From Pseudomonadota bacterium (lineage in GTDB: Bacteria > Pseudomonadota > Alphaproteobacteria > Ferrovibrionales > Ferrovibrionaceae): 5,552 nucleotides of DNA. Both the position numbers and the translations under genes were made by a program. Shown piece after piece: positions 1-5,152 of this stretch (position 1 is the stretch's first letter; each line of letters opens with the position of its first letter). The stretch is taken from NCBI GenBank assembly GCA_021793055.1, contig JAJYTL010000226.1:1-5552 (forward strand), written 5' to 3'. Under the pieces are notes generated by a model, which saw only the letters and a program-made list of their open reading frames with translations, was not told the DNA's origin and ran no database searches.

Positions 1-783
1 GAGGGCAAGCTCAAGCTCGCCCTCGCCCTGGCCGAGCCCAAGGCGCGCTTCGATTTCGACGACGTCGCGCTCACGGCGGAAGCGGCGAGCGGCGGCTACG
101 TGCTGTCGGGCGAGAAATGCGTCGTCTTCGACGCGCCGGCCGCGGACCGCATCGTGGTGTCCGCCCGCACCTCGGGCAAGCAACGCCAGAAGGCCGGCAT
201 CTCGCTCTTTTTGGTCGACGCCAAGGCGCCGGGGCTCGAAATGCGGCGCTACCGCACCCTCGATCACCGCCAGGCGGCGGACCTCAGCTTCAACCGCGTT
301 CAGCTCGGCGCCGCCGATCTGATCGGCCCCGCCGACAAGGCCTTTCCGCTGATCCAGGAGACCTTGGACCACGGCCTCGCCGCGCTCGCCGCCGAGGCGG
401 TCGGCGCGATGCAGGTGCTTTGCGACACCACCAACGACTATCTCAAGACGCGCAAGCAGTTCGGCGTCGCGATCGGCTCGTTCCAGGTGCTGCAGCACCG
501 CATGGTGGATATGTGGATCGCGCTCGAACAGGCGCGTTCCATGGCCTATATGGCGACCCTGAAGCTCGCCCGCACCAAGGAGCGCACCAAGGCGACGGCG
601 GCGGCGAAGACCACCATCGGCCGCTCAGGCCGCTTCGTCGGCTATCAGGCGATCCAGCTCCACGGCGGCATGGGCATGTCGGACGAATACAAGGTCAACC
701 ATTACACCAAGCGGCTGATGATGATCGACACCCTGTTCGGCCCGGCCGACCACCATCGCGCGCGCTTCGCCGACCTGTCGTGA
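1..783 (+). CDS. Acyl-CoA dehydrogenase, C-terminal part (PimD/small-subunit-like)
   Basis: The reading frame is open from base 1 to a TGA at 781-783 and gives 260 residues; the start lies outside the window. It holds the end of the middle beta domain (about residues 1-105) and the whole C-terminal helical domain. Visible family marks are KTRKQFG (149-155), GSFQ followed by LQHRMVDM (159-171), and QLHGGMGM (219-226), which is the second acyl-CoA dehydrogenase signature with H234 where K/R is usual. Enzymes of this family use FAD to make 2-enoyl-CoA and pass electrons to ETF. The tail reads LFGPADHH where medium- and short-chain enzymes have YEGTSEI, so the usual catalytic Glu is absent. The isovaleryl-CoA dehydrogenase position is also not Glu (LDHGL at 122-126). 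As I recall, proteins annotated as pimeloyl-CoA dehydrogenase small subunit end this way and may work as half of a heteromer. A partner may lie to the left. The family is certain; the substrate is unknown. Confidence 0.9.
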   Translation, partial: EGKLKLALALAEPKARFDFDDVALTAEAASGGYVLSGEKCVVFDAPAADRIVVSARTSGKQRQKAGISLFLVDAKAPGLEMRRYRTLDHRQAADLSFNRVQLGAADLIGPADKAFPLIQETLDHGLAALAAEAVGAMQVLCDTTNDYLKTRKQFGVAIGSFQVLQHRMVDMWIALEQARSMAYMATLKLARTKERTKATAAAKTTIGRSGRFVGYQAIQLHGGMGMSDEYKVNHYTKRLMMIDTLFGPADHHRARFADLS

Positions 784-788
784 CAGAG

Positions 789-810
789 GGCCCGGATCGA
801 GGTCCGGGCC
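789..810. repeat. GC-rich perfect inverted repeat between convergent genes; possible bidirectional terminator or dispersed palindrome
   Basis: Arms GGCCCGGA (789-796) and TCCGGGCC (803-810) pair perfectly over 8 bp around a 6-base loop TCGAGG. The hairpin lies 5 bases after the dehydrogenase stop codon and 29 bases from the stop of the convergent SCP2 gene, which is where a shared terminator would sit. Neither side has a T-run, so it is not a canonical intrinsic terminator. Very similar CCCGGA...TCCGGG palindromes are, from memory, common between genes in alphaproteobacterial genomes, so it may be one copy of a dispersed family. Confidence 0.6.
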
Positions 811-839
811 ACCACGGCTTCGCCCCGTCCGTCCCGGTT

Positions 840-1139
840 TCAGCCCAAGACGCTGGACAGGCGCATGGCGATTCCCATGTCGCCGGACACCTTGAGCTTG
901 CCCATCATGAAGGCGGTCGCTGGATCGATTTCGCCGGACGACATGCTCTTGAAGTCCTCGAGCGAGATGGCGATGGTGCAGGCCGCCTCGCGGTCGTCGT
1001 TCGAGACCGTGTTCGGCGACGCGGCACCGTCGATAAAAATCACGCCGTCGGAGCCGAAATCGAACTTCACCGTGGCGTTGAGGCCGGAATCGGCGCCGAC
1101 GCGCTGGCGCAAGGCGTCCGTCACTGTCTCAAGGCTCAT
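840..1139 (-). CDS. SCP2 sterol-binding domain protein (99 aa)
   Basis: This small single-domain protein resembles sterol carrier protein 2 (SCP2) domains, soluble alpha/beta folds with a hydrophobic tunnel for fatty acids, acyl-CoA or sterols. Matching features in order are an N-terminal helix, the strand segment NATVKFDFGSDGVIFIDG (21-38), a second strand ACTIAISLEDF (53-63), then SGEIDPATAFMMGKLKVSGD (68-87), the conserved end of the SCP2 fold. The whole chain is domain, with no signal peptide or membrane segment. The frame stays open upstream to 1364, but I chose the ATG at 1137-1139: it has GGGAG 9 bases upstream, the domain begins there, and the upstream part is Arg/Ser-rich low-complexity sequence that would run through the divergent promoter. 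The gene faces away from the SDR-carboxylase cluster and converges on the left dehydrogenase. A role as cytoplasmic acyl-CoA or lipid carrier is inference from family and context. Confidence 0.85.
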   Translation of the reverse strand: MSLETVTDALRQRVGADSGLNATVKFDFGSDGVIFIDGAASPNTVSNDDREAACTIAISLEDFKSMSSGEIDPATAFMMGKLKVSGDMGIAMRLSSVLG

Positions 1140-1148
1140 CTCGAGCAT

Positions 1149-1153
1149 CTCCC
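1149..1153 (-). promoter_or_regulatory. Ribosome binding site of the SCP2 gene (decides its start)
   Basis: Read on the minus strand, GGGAG lies 9 bases before the ATG at 1139. The other nearby ATG, three codons upstream (1146-1148), directly abuts this motif with no spacing, so the motif favours the 99-residue product. Confidence 0.6.
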
Positions 1154-1224
1154 ATTCATTCGCCGCACCGCCTTCGGCGCAGATAAAGCTCCCCGCGCGC
1201 CGGCCGAGCCGGCACCTCGGGAAC

Positions 1225-1246
1225 TTGACGTTAACGTAAACGTCAA
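1225..1246. promoter_or_regulatory. 22-bp near-perfect palindromic operator, candidate MerR-family (LiuR-like) or other dimeric regulator site
   Basis: Outer arms TTGACGTT (1225-1232) and AACGTCAA (1239-1246) are perfect inverted repeats around AACGTA, itself symmetric in its central ACGT. Ten of eleven base pairs in the dyad match; only the A1233/A1238 pair breaks symmetry. Three ACGT boxes occur at an exact 6-bp period (1228, 1234, 1240). The element is AT-rich against its surroundings and is the only such site in the divergent region. It covers the -35 and most of the spacer of the rightward promoter. Its form resembles the ACGT-containing palindromes that I recall for LiuR, the MerR-family regulator of branched-chain acyl-CoA catabolism in proteobacteria. 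The regulator is not in this window, so its identity is inference. Confidence 0.75.
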
Positions 1247-1253
1247 CTAGAGT
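1225..1253 (+). promoter_or_regulatory. Predicted sigma-70-type promoter for the SDR-carboxylase cluster
   Basis: A -35 box TTGACG (1225-1230, five of six consensus) is followed by a 17-base spacer and a -10 box TAGAGT (1248-1253, four of six). Transcription would start near 1260 and leave a leader of about 100 bases before the SDR ATG. The palindrome overlaps the -35 and spacer, as expected for regulated initiation. The mirrored TTGACG on the minus strand (1246-1241) has no good -10 box at 16-18 bases, so a promoter for the SCP2 gene is less clear. Confidence 0.55.
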
Positions 1254-1260
1254 CCAGCCG

Positions 1261-1276
1261 CTCCGCAAGCGCGGAG
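1261..1276 (+). other. Leader hairpin 1 (6-bp stem)
   Basis: CTCCGC (1261-1266) and GCGGAG (1271-1276) pair perfectly around the loop AAGC. It lies at about the predicted transcription start of the SDR cluster. In GC-rich DNA a stem of this size is only weak evidence of function. Confidence 0.35.
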
Positions 1277-1317
1277 AAAGGCGTCGAAGAACGCGCTGCG
1301 ACGACGACGAAAAGGCT

Positions 1318-1334
1318 CGCGACGAAACGTCGCG
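1318..1334 (+). other. Leader hairpin 2 just upstream of the SDR ribosome binding site
   Basis: CGCGACG (1318-1324) and CGTCGCG (1328-1334) form a perfect 7-bp stem with an AAA loop, extendable by one T-G wobble. It ends 11 bases before the Shine-Dalgarno sequence. It could stabilise the 5' end of the message or affect ribosome access; no T-run follows, so it is not a terminator. Confidence 0.4.
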
Positions 1335-1345
1335 GCCACGCCGTC

Positions 1346-1354
1346 GGGGAAGGA
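1346..1354 (+). promoter_or_regulatory. Ribosome binding site of the SDR gene
   Basis: A purine-rich GGGGAAGGA sits 8 bases before the ATG at 1363. It supports that start, which lies about 16 residues before the region conserved in related SDRs. Confidence 0.6.
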
Positions 1355-1362
1355 ATGCGACC

Positions 1363-2274
1363 ATGAACTCGACCCCTCCCGCGTCCGCTCGGTCGCCCTA
1401 TCGGTCGGTCTTCCGCCCCGGACTTTTCGCCGGCAAGGTCGCGATCGTGACCGGCGGCGGTAGCGGCATCGGCCGCTGCACCGCGCATGAGCTCGCCTCC
1501 CTCGGCGCCAGGCTGGCGTTGATCGGCCGCAAGGCGGAAAAGCTCGAAACGGTCGCCGCGGAAATCGCCGCCGCTTGCGGCGGCGAGGCGCGGGGCTTCC
1601 CCTGCGACATCCGCGACGAGGCGGAAGTGGAAGCGACGGTCGGCCGCGTTATCGAGACCTTCGGCCGCGTCGACCACTTGGTCAACAACGCCGGCGGCCA
1701 ATATGTGGCGCCACTCGAGACCATCAGCCAAAAAGGCTGGGAAACCGTGGTCAGGACCAACCTCACCGGCGGCTTCCTCATGGCGCGCGCCTGCTACACT
1801 CGATGGATGCGCGCCGAGGGCGGCGCGATCGTCAACATCGTCGCGGATATGTGGCGCGGCATGCCGGGCATGGCCCATTCGGGCGCGGCCCGCGCCGGCA
1901 TGGTGAACTTCACCGAAACCGCGGCGCTGGAATGGGCGCCGGCCAATGTGCGGGTCAACGCCGTGGCGCCGGGCTGGATCGCCTCCTCGGGCTTCGATCA
2001 CTACCCGGCCGAGATGGGCGATTATTTCCGCACCCTCGCCCGCCACGTGCCGCTCGGCCGCTTCGGCACCGAGGCCGAGGTGTCGGCGGCCATCGTCTTT
2101 CTGCTCTCGGAGGCCGCGGCCTTCATCACCGGCGCGACGCTCCGGATCGACGGCGCGGTGCCGAACACCCGGTCGAACTGGCCCCTGCCCGAGCGCCAGA
2201 CGCCCGCGCCCGCCTTCGAGGGCTTTCCCTTGGCGCAAATGCCCAAGGTGCTGCGCGACCCGGAAACGAACTGA
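1363..2274 (+). CDS. Short-chain dehydrogenase/reductase, PECR/AtuB-like (303 aa)
   Basis: This is a Rossmann-fold NAD(P)H oxidoreductase. TGGGSGIG (30-37) is the dinucleotide-binding motif, R56-K57 (IGRKAEK) suggests NADP preference, CDIRD (81-85) contacts the adenine, and NNAGG (108-112) is the structural motif. The usual catalytic YxxxK is replaced by S173-G-A-A-R177 within AHSGAARAGM. The same HSGAARAG block, and the preceding WM...GG.IVNI, occur in human PECR, the peroxisomal NADPH trans-2-enoyl-CoA reductase, as I recall its sequence. The related 2,4-dienoyl-CoA reductase DECR1 uses Ser and Lys here. AtuB-like proteins with an N-terminal FRPGLF block are annotated as citronellol/citronellal dehydrogenase, and this protein has FRPGLF at 17-22. 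The C-terminal tail NWPLPER...FEGFPLAQMPK is longer than in classical SDRs. It is the first gene of the cluster, 6 bases before the carboxyltransferase. The fold is certain; reductase of an enoyl-CoA is my preferred role, alcohol dehydrogenase the alternative. Confidence 0.9.
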   Translation: MNSTPPASARSPYRSVFRPGLFAGKVAIVTGGGSGIGRCTAHELASLGARLALIGRKAEKLETVAAEIAAACGGEARGFPCDIRDEAEVEATVGRVIETFGRVDHLVNNAGGQYVAPLETISQKGWETVVRTNLTGGFLMARACYTRWMRAEGGAIVNIVADMWRGMPGMAHSGAARAGMVNFTETAALEWAPANVRVNAVAPGWIASSGFDHYPAEMGDYFRTLARHVPLGRFGTEAEVSAAIVFLLSEAAAFITGATLRIDGAVPNTRSNWPLPERQTPAPAFEGFPLAQMPKVLRDPETN

Positions 2275-2280
2275 GGCGCC

Positions 2281-3900
2281 ATGGCGATCATCGAGAATCG
2301 CATCGACACGACCGGGCCCAAATTCGCCGCCAACCGCGACGCGATGCTGTCCCTGGTCGAGGAAGCGCAGACGCTGAAGGAAAAGGTCGCCCTGCGCTCG
2401 GCCGCCGGTAAGGCGCGCTTTCACGCCCGCGGCCAAATTCTTCCCCGCGAGCGCGTCGCGCTGCTCCTCGACCGCGGCAGCCCGTGGCTCGACCTCTGCC
2501 CGCTTGCCGGCTATCGCATGCACGACGACGACGGCAAGGACAACATCATGGGCGGCGGAATCGTCGCCGGCATCGGCTTCGTCGCCGGGGTGCGCGCCAT
2601 CGTCAGCGCCTCAGACAGCGCGGTCAAGGGCGGCACCATCGCGCCCATGGGCCTGAAGAAGAACCTGCGCGTGCAGCAGATCGCGCGCGAGAACAAGCTG
2701 CCCTTTTTCCATCTTGTCGAATCGGGCGGCGCCAACCTTCTATATCAGGCGGAGATTTTCGTCGAGGGCGGCCGCGGCTTCGCCAACCAGGCGCGGCTTT
2801 CGGCAATGGGCGTGCCGCAGATCACCGTGGTGCACGGCTCCTCGACCGCCGGCGGCGCCTATCTGCCGGGACTCTCCGACTATGTCATCATGATCAAGGG
2901 ACGAGCCAAGGTGTTCCTTGCCGGTCCGCCGCTGCTCAAGGCCGCGACCGGCGAAATCGCGACCGACGAGGAACTCGGCGGCGCCGAGATGCATGTCGGC
3001 GTCTCCGGCGTCGGCGATCTCATCGCCGAGGACGATGCCGACGGCATTCGCCTCGCCCGCGAGGTCTTGGCCAAGCTTCGCTGGAACGACGCGCTGCCGA
3101 TGCAGACGGAACGCACCTTCAACGTGCCCCGCTATCCGATCGACGATCTCCTCGGCATCGTGCCGGTGGATTATCGCCGACCCTACGACGTGCGCCAAGT
3201 CATCGCGCGGCTGGTGGACGATTCCGATTTTCTCGACTTCAAGCCCGACTACGGCCCGGAAACCGTGACCGGGCAGGCGGCGATCGAAGGCTATCCGCTT
3301 GGCATCATCGGCAATAACGGGCCGATCGACGCCGCCGGCGCCGCCAAGGCGGCGCAATTCATCCAGCTCTGCTGCCAGGCTGGCATGCCGATCCTCTATC
3401 TCCAGAACACCACCGGCTATATGGTCGGCCGCGAGGCGGAACGCGCCGGCATCGTCAAGCACGGCTCGAAGATGATCCAGGCGGTGGCGAACGCGACCGT
3501 GCCGCAGCTCACCCTTCATATCGGCGCCTCCTTCGGCGCCGGCAATTACGGCATGTGCGGCCGCGCCTTCGATCCGCGCTTCATTTTCGCCTGGCCGAAC
3601 AACCGGGTCGCAGTGATGGGCGGCGAGCAGGCGGCGCGGGTTCTCGCCATCGTCTCGGAGGAGAAGCTGCGCCGCGCCGGCCAGGCGGTGGACCGCGAAC
3701 GGCTCGCCGCCATGGAGCGCGAGATTATCGCCCGCACCGACCGCGAATCGGCGGCGCTTTATGCCACCGCGCGGCTGTGGGACGATGGCATCATCGATCC
3801 GCGGGACTCGCGGAAGATCTTGGGCTTCTGCCTCGCCACCTGCGACGAGGCGGCGCGACGGCGCCTCAACCCCAACACCTTCGGCGTCGCCCGCATGTAG
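2281..3900 (+). CDS. Acyl-CoA carboxylase beta subunit (carboxyltransferase), geranyl-CoA/methylcrotonyl-CoA carboxylase family
   Basis: The 539-residue protein has the full length of MccB/AtuC-type carboxyltransferases, with two crotonase-like halves. The N-terminal half carries the oxyanion-hole segment GSSTAGGAY (186-194) and FLAGPPLLKAATGEIATDEE (212-231); the C-terminal half carries GNNGPIDAAGAAKAAQFI (344-361), IGASFGAGNYGMCGR (414-428) and MGGEQAA (446-452). It moves CO2 from carboxybiotin to the gamma carbon of a 3-methyl-2-enoyl-CoA, in a complex with the biotin-bearing alpha subunit, whose gene starts at 5153. GNNGPIDAAG, LPGLSD and ATDEELGGAEMH match geranyl-CoA carboxylase (AtuC) better than methylcrotonyl-CoA carboxylase, which as I recall has NNG.LF.E, VPAMSD and a longer segment after ESGGANL. 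The start follows the SDR stop by 6 bases, and its weak GAGG overlaps that TGA, suggesting translational coupling. AtuC-like is likely; an unassigned branched acyl-CoA is the alternative. Confidence 0.92.
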   Translation: MAIIENRIDTTGPKFAANRDAMLSLVEEAQTLKEKVALRSAAGKARFHARGQILPRERVALLLDRGSPWLDLCPLAGYRMHDDDGKDNIMGGGIVAGIGFVAGVRAIVSASDSAVKGGTIAPMGLKKNLRVQQIARENKLPFFHLVESGGANLLYQAEIFVEGGRGFANQARLSAMGVPQITVVHGSSTAGGAYLPGLSDYVIMIKGRAKVFLAGPPLLKAATGEIATDEELGGAEMHVGVSGVGDLIAEDDADGIRLAREVLAKLRWNDALPMQTERTFNVPRYPIDDLLGIVPVDYRRPYDVRQVIARLVDDSDFLDFKPDYGPETVTGQAAIEGYPLGIIGNNGPIDAAGAAKAAQFIQLCCQAGMPILYLQNTTGYMVGREAERAGIVKHGSKMIQAVANATVPQLTLHIGASFGAGNYGMCGRAFDPRFIFAWPNNRVAVMGGEQAARVLAIVSEEKLRRAGQAVDRERLAAMEREIIARTDRESAALYATARLWDDGIIDPRDSRKILGFCLATCDEAARRRLNPNTFGVARM

Positions 3901-3918
3901 GGCCCGCGACCAGAACCC

Positions 3919-3925
3919 GGGAGGG
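3919..3925 (+). promoter_or_regulatory. Ribosome binding site of the second acyl-CoA dehydrogenase (decides its start)
   Basis: GGGAGGG lies 9 bases before the ATG at 3935. The frame is open further upstream to 3761, but that part overlaps the carboxyltransferase gene and reads as low-complexity Arg/Ser/Pro, so 3935 is the start. Confidence 0.75.
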
Positions 3926-3934
3926 ATACGAGCG

Positions 3935-5113
3935 ATGAAACAGACACCCGAACACCAGGCCCTGAGAGACAGCCTGATCAAGTTCATCGACGCCGAGATC
4001 AATCCCCATGTGGACGCATGGGAGAAGGCCGGCATCTTCCCCGCCCACGATCTGTTCAAGAAGCTCGGCCAAGCCGGCTTCCTCGGCGTCAGCAAGCCGG
4101 TGGAATTCGGCGGCCAGGGCCTCGATTACAGCTACAGCCTGGTGATGGCCGAAGCGCTCGGCCATATCCGCTGCGGCGGCGTGCCGATGGCGATCGGCGT
4201 GCAGACCGACATGGCGACGCCGGCGCTTGCCCGCTTCGGCTCCGACGAGCTCAGGCGCGAGTTCCTGGCCCCGACCATCGCCGGCGATTACGTCGTCTGC
4301 CTCGGCGTCAGCGAGACCGGCGCCGGTTCCGACGTTGCCTCGATCCGCACCACCGCGCGCAAGGAGGGCGGCGACTACGTGATCAACGGCGGCAAGATGT
4401 GGACCACGAACGGCACCCAGGCCGATTGGATGTGCCTGCTTGCCAACACCGGCGACGGGCCGGCGCACCGCAACAAATCCCTCCTCTGTCTGCCGATGAA
4501 AACCAAGGGCGTCACCATCGCGCGCAAGCTCGACAAGCTCGGCATGCATTCCTCGGACACGGCGCAGATCTTCTTCGACAACGTCCGCATCCCCGAGCGC
4601 TACCGCATCGGCGACGAGGGCATGGGCTTCGCCTATCAAATGCTGCAGTTTCAGGAGGAACGGCTGTGGGGCGCGGCCTCGGCGCTGGTGCCGCTCGATC
4701 GCATGATCGCCGAGACCGTCGACTACACGCGCAACCGCGTCGCCTTCGGCAAGCCGATCCTGGACAACCAGGTGGTGCATTTCCGCCTCGCCGAGCTTTC
4801 GACCGAGGTCGAACTGCTGCGCTCCCTGATCTACCGCGCGGCGGCGGAATATCTCGCCGGCGAAAACGTGACGCGGCTCGCCTCGATGGCCAAGCTCAAG
4901 GCCGGGCGGCTGGTGCGCGAGGCCTGCGACGCCTGCCTGCAATATTGGGGCGGCATGGGCTATATGACCGAGACGCCGATCAGCCGCGCCTATCGCGACA
5001 TGCGGTTGATGTCGATCGGCGGCGGGGCAGACGAGATCATGCTCGGCATCATTTGCAAGATCATGGGCACGCTGCCCGCCTCGCGCAAGGAGCGCCCGGC
5101 CGCCGCCGAATAG
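3935..5113 (+). CDS. Acyl-CoA dehydrogenase, citronellyl-CoA dehydrogenase (AtuD)-like (392 aa)
   Basis: This full-length FAD-dependent acyl-CoA dehydrogenase would introduce the 2,3 double bond into a branched acyl-CoA and pass electrons to ETF. Both family signatures are present: GVSETGAGSD (124-133), and QYWGGMGYMTETPISRAYRD (336-355), which fits the second pattern at every position. At the medium-chain catalytic site the protein reads IGGGADEI (361-368), without Glu. Instead E242 in FQEERLWGAA aligns with the catalytic Glu of isovaleryl-CoA dehydrogenase (LDLERLVLAAG), as in enzymes for branched substrates. The N-terminal half (EINPHVDAWEKAGIFPAHDL; GGVPMAIGVQTDMATPALAR) matches what I recall of AtuD-type dehydrogenases. 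It starts 34 bases after the carboxyltransferase stop and is followed by the biotin carboxylase, so its product is the probable substrate of that carboxylase. Activity on citronellyl-CoA itself is inferred; another 3-methyl-branched acyl-CoA is possible. Confidence 0.9.
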   Translation: MKQTPEHQALRDSLIKFIDAEINPHVDAWEKAGIFPAHDLFKKLGQAGFLGVSKPVEFGGQGLDYSYSLVMAEALGHIRCGGVPMAIGVQTDMATPALARFGSDELRREFLAPTIAGDYVVCLGVSETGAGSDVASIRTTARKEGGDYVINGGKMWTTNGTQADWMCLLANTGDGPAHRNKSLLCLPMKTKGVTIARKLDKLGMHSSDTAQIFFDNVRIPERYRIGDEGMGFAYQMLQFQEERLWGAASALVPLDRMIAETVDYTRNRVAFGKPILDNQVVHFRLAELSTEVELLRSLIYRAAAEYLAGENVTRLASMAKLKAGRLVREACDACLQYWGGMGYMTETPISRAYRDMRLMSIGGGADEIMLGIICKIMGTLPASRKERPAAAE

Positions 5114-5152
5114 CGGACGACCTTGGCCCCGATCCGAAAGCCCGGCCCCAAA

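Noticed and set aside
117..1250. Long + strand frame overlapping the first dehydrogenase and running through the SCP2 gene
   Set aside because: It is Arg/Pro-rich, out of frame with the conserved dehydrogenase and antisense to the SCP2 domain.
1140..1364. N-terminal extension of the minus-strand SCP2 frame up to an ATG at 1364
   Set aside because: It would be Arg/Ser-rich low-complexity protein, would overlap the operator and promoter and the SDR start, and the SCP2 domain with a well-spaced GGGAG begins at 1139.
1243..2523. Long open frame on the minus strand opposite the SDR and carboxyltransferase
   Set aside because: Its translation is Arg/Ala/Gly/His-rich with no recognisable domain; it mirrors the third-position G/C bias of the real genes on the + strand.
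3761..3934. Upstream extension of the second acyl-CoA dehydrogenase
   Set aside because: It overlaps the conserved C-terminus of the carboxyltransferase in another frame and reads as low complexity; the Shine-Dalgarno and family N-terminus support the start at 3935.
5123..5152. TTG start for the biotin carboxylase
   Set aside because: No better ribosome binding site there and no conserved residues are gained; the ATG at 5153 gives the standard family N-terminus, though the lack of a clear Shine-Dalgarno leaves some doubt.
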